Source: Panacagrimonas sp052387335 (GTDB lineage: Bacteria > Pseudomonadota > Gammaproteobacteria > Nevskiales > Nevskiaceae). From it: DNA of 43,687 nucleotides. The notes beneath the pieces are model-generated. The model saw only the letters and a list, made by a program, of their open reading frames with translations. It made no database searches and was not told the DNA's origin. Location: contig JBQTJH010000086.1 in the NCBI GenBank assembly GCA_052387335.1, positions 1 to 43,687 on the forward strand, read 5' to 3'. Below are positions 34,967 to 42,852 of this stretch, piece by piece. Position 1 is the stretch's first letter. Every line of letters starts with the position of its first letter. A program made the position numbers and the translations under genes.

Positions 34967-35439
34967 GACAGTACCCCGTTCTTGCCGAGCCCACCGGGAC
35001 TCGCCAGCGGCGCGGCCGCGGCGATGCCCGGCCAGGCCGAGGGATCGAGATAGCTGTGGTCGTGCACGATCTTGCCGTTGCGGATGGTGAAGATGACGCA
35101 TAGCGGCGAGAAGAAGGCCGGCCGCGCGTCGTCAAGAATCGCCGCTTCGATCACCAAGGTCTCTGTATTACAGATCAGCGCGCGGTCGATGCGCATGCGT
35201 CGCTGCGGCGCTGCCTTGAGGATGGCCAGTTCCACGGCGAGAAACGGATCCTTGCCGTGAATCTTGCCACCGGTCATGTAGAGATCGACGTCGTGCGCGT
35301 ACACGTCCAGCATCAGCTTCTCGACGTCGTAGTTGTAGGTGTGCTCGTAGCGCTTGACCACTTCGAGCAGGCTGCGCTCGTGTGCGTCACGGGGTTGCCA
35401 GCCGTAGATGCTGTCCGGTGTACTTGCGTGTGCGTTCAT
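34963..35439 (-). CDS. SnoaL/NTF2-like fold protein
   Basis: 158 residues from ATG 35439, after GGAGGA. The cone-shaped NTF2-like fold is suggested by RYEHTYNYDVEKLMLDVYAHDVDLYMTGGKIHGKDPFLAVE, AAILDDARPAF and VIFTIRNGKIVHDHSYLDPSAWP. Members include polyketide cyclases, dehydratases and isomerases, and many are cofactor-free. It overlaps the diketone hydrolase by four bases and probably acts on the same or the neighbouring pathway intermediate. The exact reaction cannot be read from sequence. Confidence 0.78.
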   Translation of the reverse strand: MNAHASTPDSIYGWQPRDAHERSLLEVVKRYEHTYNYDVEKLMLDVYAHDVDLYMTGGKIHGKDPFLAVELAILKAAPQRRMRIDRALICNTETLVIEAAILDDARPAFFSPLCVIFTIRNGKIVHDHSYLDPSAWPGIAAAAPLASPGGLGKNGVLS

Positions 35440-35560
35440 GCTGCGTCCTCCAGTCTGAGCGTCTTGAGCGTGCGCCAGTATCGATGTCAAGCCTTGCTGC
35501 CGCGATGATGCCACTGAGCCTCACATAAGGCCGATTGCCACGTTCGAATTCAGCCCGCAG

Positions 35561-36835
35561 GTGCTTCAAACCCGCCGCCGCCTTGAAGACTTCATGGCCC
35601 AGCACATCTACCCCAATGAACGGCGCTATTACCTCGAGTCCGAGCAGCTCGGACCCTGGGGCGTGCAGCCGGTGGTGGAACAACTCAAGGCGCTCGCGCG
35701 CGAAGCCGGTCTGTGGAATCTGTTCTACACCCACGACAGCGGATTCAATAATCTGGACTACGCGCCGCTGTGCGAAGTCATGGGCCGGTCGCTGCTGGCG
35801 CCCGAGGTGTTCAATTGCTCGGCGCCGGACACCGGCAACATGGAGACGATCGCCAAGTACGGCACACCCGCGCAACAGGCGCGCTGGCTCAAGCCGCTGC
35901 TCGCCGGCGAGATTCGTTCTGCGTTCGCCATGACCGAGCCGGACGTCGCGTCCTCGGACGCCACCAACATCGGCAGCGTGATCCGCCGCGAAGGCGATGA
36001 GTACGTCATCAACGGCCGCAAGTGGTACACCACCGGCGCCACCGATCCGCGCTGCCAGATCATCATCTTCCTGGGCAAGACCGATCCGGATGCCACCGAT
36101 CGACATCGTCAGCAGTCGATGATCCTGGTGCCGAAGGACACACCCGGAGTGCGCGTGCTGCGGCCGCTGCCGGTGTTCGGCTTCTACGGTGTGCCAGATC
36201 GGGCCTCGGAAGTCGTGTTCGACAATGTCCGCGTGCCGGTGGAGAACATGCTGCTCGGCGAGGGTCGCGGTTTCGAGATCGCGCAGGGCCGCTTGGGTCC
36301 CGGACGTATTCATCACTGCATGCGCCTGATCGGCCTGTGCGAGCGCGTGCTGGAACGCATGTGCCGGCGTGCCGTTCAGCGCACGAGGTTCGGACGCGCG
36401 GTGGCGCAGCAGACGGTGACCCTGGAGCGCATCGCCGAGGCGCGAATCATGATTGAGCAGACGCGCCTGCTCACGCTCAAGGCGGCGTGGATGATGGACA
36501 CGGTCGGCAACAAGGTGGCCAAGGCCGAGATCGCGATGATCAAGGTTGCTGCTCCCACCGTGGCCTGCCAGATTGTCGATTGGGCGATGCAGGCCTTTGG
36601 CGGCGGCACCGGCAACGAATATTTTCTGCCGGCCGCGTACGCCATGGCGCGCGCCCTGCGTCTGGCCGACGGCCCGGACGAGGTGCATCGCAACCAGCTC
36701 GGCAAGATGGAGATTGCGCGCCACGCCACCACCGACGCCGCGCGCAGCGGCTGCGAGGCCGAGGTGCTGTCACGTGACACGGTGGAGCGTGAATACGCGC
36801 ATCATCGGCCGGGCGAGATAGGTTACCTTTGGTAG
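35561..36835 (+). CDS. acyl-CoA dehydrogenase (ACAD10/11-like)
   Basis: 424 residues from GTG 35561. ACAD domains are complete: an N-terminal helical domain (RRLEDFM-QHIYPNERRYY), the FAD-binding beta domain (AFAMTEPDVASSDATNI, GRKWYTTGA) and a C-terminal helical domain (RTRFGRAV, QAFGGGTGNEYFLP, DGPDEVHRNQLG). Homology seems to extend upstream (TFEFSPQ before VLQTR), but from the stop at 35465 no ATG, GTG or TTG precedes 35561. An ATT at 35534 could be a mutated ATG. It would oxidise acyl-CoAs produced by the neighbouring genes. The TAG overlaps a possible operator half-site. Confidence 0.88.
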   Translation: MLQTRRRLEDFMAQHIYPNERRYYLESEQLGPWGVQPVVEQLKALAREAGLWNLFYTHDSGFNNLDYAPLCEVMGRSLLAPEVFNCSAPDTGNMETIAKYGTPAQQARWLKPLLAGEIRSAFAMTEPDVASSDATNIGSVIRREGDEYVINGRKWYTTGATDPRCQIIIFLGKTDPDATDRHRQQSMILVPKDTPGVRVLRPLPVFGFYGVPDRASEVVFDNVRVPVENMLLGEGRGFEIAQGRLGPGRIHHCMRLIGLCERVLERMCRRAVQRTRFGRAVAQQTVTLERIAEARIMIEQTRLLTLKAAWMMDTVGNKVAKAEIAMIKVAAPTVACQIVDWAMQAFGGGTGNEYFLPAAYAMARALRLADGPDEVHRNQLGKMEIARHATTDAARSGCEAEVLSRDTVEREYAHHRPGEIGYLW

Positions 36836-36843
36836 AACGACGT
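36832..36843 (+). promoter_or_regulatory. GTAGAAC half-site before the restriction endonuclease gene
   Basis: GTAGAAC (36832-36838), identical to one arm of the methyltransferase-promoter palindrome, is followed by GACGT (36839-36843), part of the other repeated word there. It overlaps the acyl-CoA dehydrogenase stop codon and lies 20 bp before the endonuclease ATG. A 7-mer can occur by chance. Confidence 0.3.
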
Positions 36844-36857
36844 AAAGGATCGCTCGA

Positions 36858-37460
36858 ATGACGGTAGTGAAAAATGTCGTCGATGCCACCCGGTTCAATG
36901 CGCAGATCGAGATGCCGTTCGAACTTCGGGTCGATGACGTGCGGCAGGCGATGCAGGACGTCTACGACTTCTTCTACGACGTCAATACGGGCCTGGTACA
37001 CAAAGGCCTCGAAAGACTCGACGACCTGCTGCGGCCTGCAATCATGTCAGGAGTCCTTTCAGACATGCTGACCGCGAGCTTAGCGAAGCACTCACGAACC
37101 TTGGTCGTGAACGCTTACTTCAACGGGCATCCGGACCTGGTGGTGCGCGGTCGTTACGCCAACAACGCTGTGAAGGCCGGCGAATCGGGCGTGGAAATCA
37201 AGACCACGCGCAAGGCTGGCGGCGCGGTGGACACGCACGGAGCACGTGAACAGTGGATGTGCGTGTTTGTTTACGCTGTAGATAACGAGTCTGAACCTGC
37301 GACGGCCCGCCAACCATTGAGCTTCACCGAGGTCTATCTGGGCTATGTGACGGTGGATGATTTTCGCAAGAACGCGCGCGGAGAACTCGGTACGCGCACG
37401 GCGACTTTGCATGCACAGGGTATTGCGAAGCTCAGGACGAGTTGGGTTTACAAGGTTTGA
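36858..37460 (+). CDS. PD-(D/E)xK-type restriction endonuclease (putative)
   Basis: 200 residues, start ATG 36858 after AAAGGATCG. The PD-(D/E)xK signature is visible: Pro92-Asp93 in NGHPDLVV, then Glu113-Ile-Lys115 in GVEIKTTRKAGG, 20 residues apart, followed by EQWMCVFVYAVD. It is tail to tail with a DNA methyltransferase gene (nine bp between stops), so it is most likely the cognate type II endonuclease. Its recognition sequence and subclass cannot be deduced. It looks less GC-rich than neighbouring genes, in keeping with acquisition by transfer. Confidence 0.72.
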   Translation: MTVVKNVVDATRFNAQIEMPFELRVDDVRQAMQDVYDFFYDVNTGLVHKGLERLDDLLRPAIMSGVLSDMLTASLAKHSRTLVVNAYFNGHPDLVVRGRYANNAVKAGESGVEIKTTRKAGGAVDTHGAREQWMCVFVYAVDNESEPATARQPLSFTEVYLGYVTVDDFRKNARGELGTRTATLHAQGIAKLRTSWVYKV

Positions 37461-37469
37461 CGCCAAGGC

Positions 37470-38600
37470 TCAGCTCATCGCCGTCTTGATCGCCGCCAGA
37501 CGGGGCAAGGCCTCGCACCCCAGCTTGAAATATTGCGGGTCGCGTTCCACCCCCTTGCTGTCGTAGCCGATTGCCTCTGCCGCCGCTAGGGTCGATGCCG
37601 ATCCGGCGAAGGGGTCCAGAACAACGCCGGTGCCGAGCGGCAGCACGCCGCGAACGAGGCGGCGCAGAAAATCCTGCGGCTTCAAGCTGGGATGCTGCGC
37701 CAGACGACGTTCCGTCGCCCGCGTGGGCGAAGACTCGATCACATCGCCGAACGGCCGATCAGCGGATATACGCCGAAAGCCGCCCGTACCCCAACGCCGC
37801 AGATTGTCCTGTACGCGGCCGGTAAGAGGCTTGCGGAAAATCAGCCAAGGCTCCCACATCGAGCGCGGCATTACGCTGACCCCGGAGAATTCCACATGCG
37901 CCGCTTTAGGGCGATCACCGCCGCGCATGGTCATTACTAGCCGCACGATTTCGCCGCGACGCTCCAGGCCAGCACGCGCCAGTGCGCCAGAAACCAGATA
38001 CGACAGCAGCGGATTACTGGCCACGACGACGTTCGCCCCCGGCACCAATACACGAACCAGACTGCGGCCCCAGGCGAGGAAGAATTGATCGAGCGCATCG
38101 AGATCAGTCGGCCTCAGCACAGTGAAGCGCGGCAGCGGAGCGCGCTTGGCACCGTCGAAACTCGGTGGAATACGCCACACACCGCCGCGTCCCTGTCTGA
38201 GCTTGCTTTGCTCAAGGTCGGAATATTCGATCAGACCGTATGGTGGGTCCGTGACCACCGCGTGGATCGAGTTCGCGGGCTGCCGATCAAGCCAGAGATT
38301 GCAGTCGTCGAGAGTCAGCGCGGCGCGCCCATAGTTGAAGGTCTTCGGTTCAGCAGCGCGAGCGTTCGCGACCGAGACGGACGGGATCGAATCGAGGCCA
38401 TTGAGCACGTAGTGCGCGCGATCCATGCGCATGAACAGCTCGGGTGTATTGAGTCGCAGGTACGAACGTACGGAGGAGGGTGGGACGTCGCCGATCAGCC
38501 GCGACACCTCTTTGGTGATCTGTTGCACGCTGGCCCCTGCGCGTCGTCCATCGAGTACCTCGACGATGGCATCCCGAACTTGTCCTGGTGAACGTCGCAT
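37470..38600 (-). CDS. beta-class DNA adenine-N6 or cytosine-N4 methyltransferase with N-terminal helix-turn-helix-like domain
   Basis: 376 residues, ATG 38600 after AGGAGAGAG. Motif IV TDPPYG (117-122) comes before motif I DPFAGSAST (329-337), with HPSLKPQDFL (303-312) between, the beta-class order. A DPPY motif favours N6-adenine, N4-cytosine being possible. Residues 1-68 (QITKEVSRLIGDVPPSSVRSYLRL, then FMRMDRAHYVLNG) look like a winged-helix domain of the HARE-HTH kind, which could read DNA or autoregulate. It is the modification partner of the endonuclease gene. Its promoter region carries two palindromic elements. Confidence 0.88.
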   Translation of the reverse strand: MRRSPGQVRDAIVEVLDGRRAGASVQQITKEVSRLIGDVPPSSVRSYLRLNTPELFMRMDRAHYVLNGLDSIPSVSVANARAAEPKTFNYGRAALTLDDCNLWLDRQPANSIHAVVTDPPYGLIEYSDLEQSKLRQGRGGVWRIPPSFDGAKRAPLPRFTVLRPTDLDALDQFFLAWGRSLVRVLVPGANVVVASNPLLSYLVSGALARAGLERRGEIVRLVMTMRGGDRPKAAHVEFSGVSVMPRSMWEPWLIFRKPLTGRVQDNLRRWGTGGFRRISADRPFGDVIESSPTRATERRLAQHPSLKPQDFLRRLVRGVLPLGTGVVLDPFAGSASTLAAAEAIGYDSKGVERDPQYFKLGCEALPRLAAIKTAMS

Positions 38601-38624
38601 CGTGGCTCTCTCCTGACTGAAAAG

Positions 38625-38644
38625 AGTATAGACGTCCAGACGTC
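38625..38644 (-). promoter_or_regulatory. methyltransferase -10 box with doubled GACGTC just upstream
   Basis: On the minus strand TATACT (38630-38625) is a good -10 box, putting transcription start near 38618. Two palindromic GACGTC words, 38631-38636 and 38639-38644, begin directly upstream, in the spacer of the promoter. That position suits a repressor operator. No good -35 is seen. Confidence 0.45.
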
Positions 38645-38673
38645 AGAACAGAAACTTTTTTGGCCGCGCGATA

Positions 38674-38693
38674 GTTCTACGCGATTGTAGAAC
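38674..38693. promoter_or_regulatory. perfect GTTCTAC-N6-GTAGAAC palindrome
   Basis: GTTCTAC (38674-38680) and GTAGAAC (38687-38693) are exact 7-bp inverted repeats with a six-base spacer, in the gap between the methyltransferase and DUF1295 genes. It lies 44 bp upstream of the methyltransferase -10. It is a strong candidate operator for a dimeric regulator; one arm recurs upstream of the endonuclease gene. Confidence 0.5.
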
Positions 38694-38794
38694 AATGTAT
38701 TTCAAGCTCTAGCGCTTCAGTGCGCGCCCTCGTGCAGCCTGCGCGTCCGGATGGGCGTGCGTTGCGTAATGGGCCCGGTGTAACGTGCGCCGCC

Positions 38795-39574
38795 ATGACG
38801 CCTGTCCAAGCCTTCCTGTTCACTGTTCTGATCGTCGTCTCGGCCAAGACCTTGGCCTGGGGGGTGCAGTTGCGCACGCGCAACGGCGGCCTGGTCGATG
38901 CGGTGTGGGCGTTCACGCTCGGTGGCCTGGCGGTGTTCTACGCCGCGGTCGGTGATGCGCCCCTGATCGTGCGCGTCGCGGTGGCGATCATGGGTGGCCT
39001 CTGGGGCATACGCCTGGGCGCGCATCTGTTCGTGCGCAACTGGAATCAGCCCGAGGACTGGCGCTACGCGCGATTCCGTCAGCAATGGGGTGCGCGCGCT
39101 GACTTCAACATGTTCTGGTTCTTCCAGTTCCAGAATATTTTCACCCTGTTGCTGTCGGCCTCGGCGTTCTTGCCGCTGGTCTATCGGAATGGTGTTCCGC
39201 CCTTCGCGTGCCTGATCCTGGCCATCGCCATCTGGCTGCTGTCGGTGTTCGGCGAGGGCGTGGCCGACGCGCAGATGGAACGCTTCCGTGCTGACCCGGC
39301 CAACCGCGGCAAGGTCTGCGACCGCGGCCTGTGGCGCTGGTCGCGTCATCCAAATTATTTTTTTGAGTGCCTGCACTGGCTGGCCTATCTGCCGCTGGCC
39401 TGGGGTTCTCCGCTGTGGTGGACCACCCTGGGCGCGCCGCTGGTGATGGCTTTTCTGCTGATGAAGATGTCCGGCGTGCCGCTGCTGGAGGCCGAGATGA
39501 TGCAGCGCAAGGCCGGCTATGCCGAGTACGTGCGCCGGACCTCCGCTCTGATCCCCTGGCCGCCGCGCGCCTGA
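38795..39574 (+). CDS. DUF1295 (steroid 5-alpha-reductase-like) membrane protein
   Basis: 259 residues from ATG 38795, with six or more hydrophobic segments. The C-terminal part carries the conserved ISNT/S5A-reductase-type signature: F--DPANRGKVCDRGLWRWSRHPNYFFECLHWLAYLPLA and, near the end, KAGYAEYVRRTSALIPWPPR. DUF1295 proteins are thought to reduce double bonds or modify lipids in the inner membrane using NADPH, but the substrate is unknown. It heads a four-gene run with a SAM-dependent methyltransferase, hinting at lipid modification. Confidence 0.88.
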   Translation: MTPVQAFLFTVLIVVSAKTLAWGVQLRTRNGGLVDAVWAFTLGGLAVFYAAVGDAPLIVRVAVAIMGGLWGIRLGAHLFVRNWNQPEDWRYARFRQQWGARADFNMFWFFQFQNIFTLLLSASAFLPLVYRNGVPPFACLILAIAIWLLSVFGEGVADAQMERFRADPANRGKVCDRGLWRWSRHPNYFFECLHWLAYLPLAWGSPLWWTTLGAPLVMAFLLMKMSGVPLLEAEMMQRKAGYAEYVRRTSALIPWPPRA

Positions 39575-39616
39575 GCGCGGTGGCGCCGATGTATTCGTTG
39601 TTGACCTTGTTTATTC

Positions 39617-40663
39617 ATGAGCCTGATTGAACTCTGCGAACGCGGCCTGATTCCTGATCGCCTGACCCGCATGGGGATGCGGGCGCTGATTGCCAAACGC
39701 CTCAGCGACGAGGCCAACGACGACGGCGAGGTGCGCTCGCGCCGCTTCAACGAATTCCTGCAGGAACTGCGCGACAGCCCCATCGCCATCGATACCTCGG
39801 CCGCCAACGAGCAGCATTACGAGGTGCCGGCAGAATTCTTTCATCGACATCTCGGGTCCAAGCTCAAGTACTCCTGCTGCCTGTATCCGGCCGGCAACGA
39901 GACCCTGGACAAGGCCGAGGACCTGATGCTGACGCATTACGCCGAGCGGCTGGGCGTGGGCGAGAACATGCGCATCCTCGACGTCGGCTGCGGCTGGGGG
40001 TCGGTGTCGCTATGGCTGGCCGAGAAGTTCAAGCACAGCCAGATCGTGGGTCTGTCCAATTCCCACGGCCAGCGCGAATTCATCATGGGTCAGGCGCGCG
40101 AGCGCGGCATCGACAACCTGACCATCCTCACTGGCAACATCGCCGAGTTCGACATGCCGGAGCGGGTGCTAGCCGAGGGCTTTGATCGGGTGATCTCGAT
40201 TGAGATGTTCGAGCACATGAAGAACTACGGTCTGCTGCTCAACAAGATCGCGGGCTGGATGAAGGACGATGCCAGGCTGTTCGTGCACATCTTCGTGCAC
40301 AAGTTGCTGGCCTATCACTTCGAGGACCGCAACCAGACCGACTGGATGACGCGCTATTTCTTCCGCGGCGGCACCATGCCCAGCGAGAACCTGCTGCTGA
40401 ACTTTCAGGACGATGTGCGACTGGTCAAGCAGTGGTGGATCGGCGGCCAGCACTACGAAAAAACCGCCAATCACTGGCTGGAGCGCATGGACGCGGCCAA
40501 GGCGCAGATCATGCCGGTGTTTCGCAGTTGCTACGGCGACAAGGACGCGGCCATCTGGTTCCAGCGCTGGCGCATGTTTTATATGGCGGTGGCCGAGCTG
40601 TTCGGCTACGCCGAGGGCAACGAGTGGGGCGTGGGGCATTACCTGTTCGAGAAGCGACGCTAG
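39617..40663 (+). CDS. SAM-dependent methyltransferase, coclaurine-N-methyltransferase-like (CFA-synthase superfamily)
   Basis: 348 residues. The SAM site is ILDVGCGWGS (about 119-128). The rest follows plant coclaurine N-methyltransferases more closely than E. coli cyclopropane-fatty-acid synthase: SIEMFEHMKNY-LLLNKI--WMK-D--LFVHIF-HK--AYHFED, TRYFF-GGTMPS-NLLL-FQDDV, and the C-terminal AELFGY--GNEWGV-HYLF. It lacks the CFA N-terminal domain arrangement. Substrate may be a lipid or amine. No Shine-Dalgarno is obvious. It follows DUF1295 by 42 bp. Confidence 0.85.
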   Translation: MSLIELCERGLIPDRLTRMGMRALIAKRLSDEANDDGEVRSRRFNEFLQELRDSPIAIDTSAANEQHYEVPAEFFHRHLGSKLKYSCCLYPAGNETLDKAEDLMLTHYAERLGVGENMRILDVGCGWGSVSLWLAEKFKHSQIVGLSNSHGQREFIMGQARERGIDNLTILTGNIAEFDMPERVLAEGFDRVISIEMFEHMKNYGLLLNKIAGWMKDDARLFVHIFVHKLLAYHFEDRNQTDWMTRYFFRGGTMPSENLLLNFQDDVRLVKQWWIGGQHYEKTANHWLERMDAAKAQIMPVFRSCYGDKDAAIWFQRWRMFYMAVAELFGYAEGNEWGVGHYLFEKRR

Positions 40664-40727
40664 CGCGCAGCGGAATTCGCGGGCCGATACGATGTCGCAC
40701 CTGTGATCGCCGACCCGGACGTCTCTC

Positions 40728-41480
40728 ATGATTCGCGCGCTGACACTCGCCTTGGCTAGTCTGCTGACCATGTCCACTGCCCACGCTGCCGAACAGGTGC
40801 ACCGTTTCTACGGCTACGCCTTCGACATCAAGACCAATCGCTATCTCTACACCGAGGTACACGAGCAAACCCTGGCCGACGGCCGTTGGGTCAGCGGGCG
40901 CATCGGCTATTTTTCGCCGGACGGCAAGCGGTTGGGGCTCAAGACCCTGGATTTTTCGGCGGATCCCTTCATCCCGCTGTACGACTATCAGTTGCCGGCA
41001 CTGGGCTACCGCGAGGGCATCACCAAGATCGGCGCGGAGGTCACGCTGACCAAGACCGCTGATGGCAAGACCCAGAGCAAGGCGGTGCCCAAGAAGGATC
41101 CGATCACCGGCGACTCCGGCTTCCACAATTTCCTGTACCAAAATTTTGCCGATCTTCTGGCCGGCAAAACCGTGCCGTTCACCTTCATCGCCGCGGGCAA
41201 TCTGGACAGCTATAAGTTTCGTGCCAAGCGGGTCGGCGACACGACCTTCGAGGGCAAGAAGGCCGTGCAGTTTCTGGTGGAGGCGAACTCCCTGCTGCGC
41301 CTGGTGGCGCCAAATCTGCAGGTTACCTACGACCCTACTGAAAAGCGCCTGCTGGAATATCGCGGCCCGTCCAATGTGATCGACCCTGCGACCGACAAGG
41401 TCTACGACGCCCGTATCGCCTACTACGCGCAGCCGCCGGCCGAGGCGCCCAAGAGCCTGCCACCGCTGCAACTGCAGTGA
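40728..41480 (+). CDS. exported protein of unknown function
   Basis: 250 residues with a clear signal peptide (cleavage after AHA, near residue 20). The mature chain is beta-rich with recurring Tyr/Lys patterns (RFYGYAFDIKTNRYLYTEVHEQ, GYFSPDGK, FAAGNLDSYKFRA-like VPFTFIAAGNLDSYKFRAKRVG). It ends in a Pro-rich tail. It resembles small periplasmic beta-proteins near lipid-modification genes, but I cannot name a family. It is overlapped by four bases by the next gene's GTG start, so the two are coupled. Confidence 0.75.
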   Translation: MIRALTLALASLLTMSTAHAAEQVHRFYGYAFDIKTNRYLYTEVHEQTLADGRWVSGRIGYFSPDGKRLGLKTLDFSADPFIPLYDYQLPALGYREGITKIGAEVTLTKTADGKTQSKAVPKKDPITGDSGFHNFLYQNFADLLAGKTVPFTFIAAGNLDSYKFRAKRVGDTTFEGKKAVQFLVEANSLLRLVAPNLQVTYDPTEKRLLEYRGPSNVIDPATDKVYDARIAYYAQPPAEAPKSLPPLQLQ

Positions 41481-42784
41481 GTGTGTTGCGCGTAGTTGCG
41501 GGCTGCGTTCTGGCCCTGGGTTTGTGTGCGCCGGCCCAAGCGGAGGTGGTGTCATCCGATCTCAAGGCGGCGCTGGCCAGCGCAGAAACGCGGCGCGTTG
41601 CAACGCTGGTGAAATTTCGCGCGCCCTGGTGCTACTCCTGCTACTACATGGAGCGTCACGTGCATGCCGGTCCCGAATGGGATGCGCTCAAGCGACGTGC
41701 GGTGGTGGTGGATCTCGACGCCGACAGCCCCGAGGGCGCGGCGCAGATGAAGAGCTGGGACATCAAGCCGCTGCCGGCCTATGTGGTGCTTGATGGTGGC
41801 GGGCGCGAGATTGGCCGCGTGCTGGGCGAGCAGCGGCCCAGGGACTTTTTCCGGCAGATCGACGCGCTGCTGGCACCGGGCGCGAGCCTGGACGCGCTGC
41901 GTGCCAAGGCCGCGGCGGGCGGCGCCAAGGGTCTGAGTGCCGCCAGCGCGGCGCTGGCGACGTTCTACGCGCGCAACGATGCAGCCAGCGGGATCGCCTG
42001 GTTTTACGACCTGCCCGGCGCGGTGCGCCGCACCTACGAGCCCGACGCGACGCTCAAGCTGCATCTGGCGCGCCTGCGCCTGATGCAGGCGCAGCAGGCC
42101 GGTGACCGCGATCAATGCGCGGCTGCCGCAGCCCAGGTGTTCGAAGCCGCGCCGAGCTGCGAGCGCCCGTACGAGTTGAGCCGCTACCGCAGCTGCGCGG
42201 CGGAAGCGAATGCGGCGGTGGATGCGCTGGAACGGGCGCAGCTGGCGCCAATGCAGGCTCTGGTGGAGACGCGGGTCTTTGGTGCTGGCCCTGCCTGCGC
42301 GGATGAGCGCAGCCTGGTCATGGGGCTGGTCGATCTGCAGCGGCGCAGTCGCAACGAGGATGCCGGCCAACAGCTGCTGCGCCGCGCGGCGACGCGAGTC
42401 GAGCGCCATCTCGCGCAGGATCTGGGCCGCGACCGCGCCGCGGCGGACAATCTGCGCCTGTATCTGGAAACTCTGGGGGACTGGCCGGCATACGACCAAC
42501 TGATGCCGCGGCTGGTCGCCGCCTGGCCCGACGATCACGTCTACGCCTTCCGTTATGGCCGCAGCCTGTTGGAGCGTGACCGCCCGTCCGAGGCGCTGCC
42601 GTATCTGGAGCGAGCGGCGCGCCATGCCTACGGCCAGAACCGCCTGCGGGTGGCCGAGCAGCGGGTCAAGGCGCTCAAGCGGCTGGGTGAGATGGACCAA
42701 GCCAAGCAGGTCGCGGCCGAAGCTTTCAAGGCCAACGGTCCCTGGTTTCCGGAGCTGGTGGAGGCGGTCAAGTCGCAGCTGTAG
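41477..42784 (+). CDS. exported thioredoxin-fold protein with helical C-terminal domain
   Basis: 435 residues from GTG 41477 (overlapping the previous stop, GTGA). Signal peptide to about residue 22. A thioredoxin-like domain (about 25-135) carries a CxxC pair, Cys52 and Cys55 (WCYSCYYM), followed by a LPAYVVLDGGG-E-GRVLGE stretch with the cis-Pro, as in DsbD-gamma-type domains. Residues 140-435 are helical, Ala/Arg-rich, TPR-like, with several extra cysteines. It may be a periplasmic thiol reductase or a chaperone for the exported partner. Confidence 0.82.
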   Translation: MSVLRVVAGCVLALGLCAPAQAEVVSSDLKAALASAETRRVATLVKFRAPWCYSCYYMERHVHAGPEWDALKRRAVVVDLDADSPEGAAQMKSWDIKPLPAYVVLDGGGREIGRVLGEQRPRDFFRQIDALLAPGASLDALRAKAAAGGAKGLSAASAALATFYARNDAASGIAWFYDLPGAVRRTYEPDATLKLHLARLRLMQAQQAGDRDQCAAAAAQVFEAAPSCERPYELSRYRSCAAEANAAVDALERAQLAPMQALVETRVFGAGPACADERSLVMGLVDLQRRSRNEDAGQQLLRRAATRVERHLAQDLGRDRAAADNLRLYLETLGDWPAYDQLMPRLVAAWPDDHVYAFRYGRSLLERDRPSEALPYLERAARHAYGQNRLRVAEQRVKALKRLGEMDQAKQVAAEAFKANGPWFPELVEAVKSQL

Positions 42785-42852
42785 CGCTGGGTGGTTGCTG
42801 AAAACCCGGCCAGCGGCTGAAATGCGCGGCCCTGAGATGGCCTCTTCTGATC

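Noticed and set aside
35387..36724. A 445-codon minus-strand frame under the acyl-CoA dehydrogenase
   Set aside because: Antisense shadow; the plus strand has a complete ACAD fold.
37800..37812. GATTGTCCTGTAC inside the methyltransferase gene as a third GntR operator
   Set aside because: It lies deep inside a coding region and matches only eight bases of the shared word.
38656..38661. T6 run after the GACGTC pair as an intrinsic terminator
   Set aside because: No stable stem lies directly before it on the plus strand, and no plus-strand gene ends there.
39617..40663. Plain cyclopropane-fatty-acyl-phospholipid synthase
   Set aside because: The SAM motif fits, but C-terminal signatures follow coclaurine N-methyltransferases; a specific CFA name would overstate the evidence.
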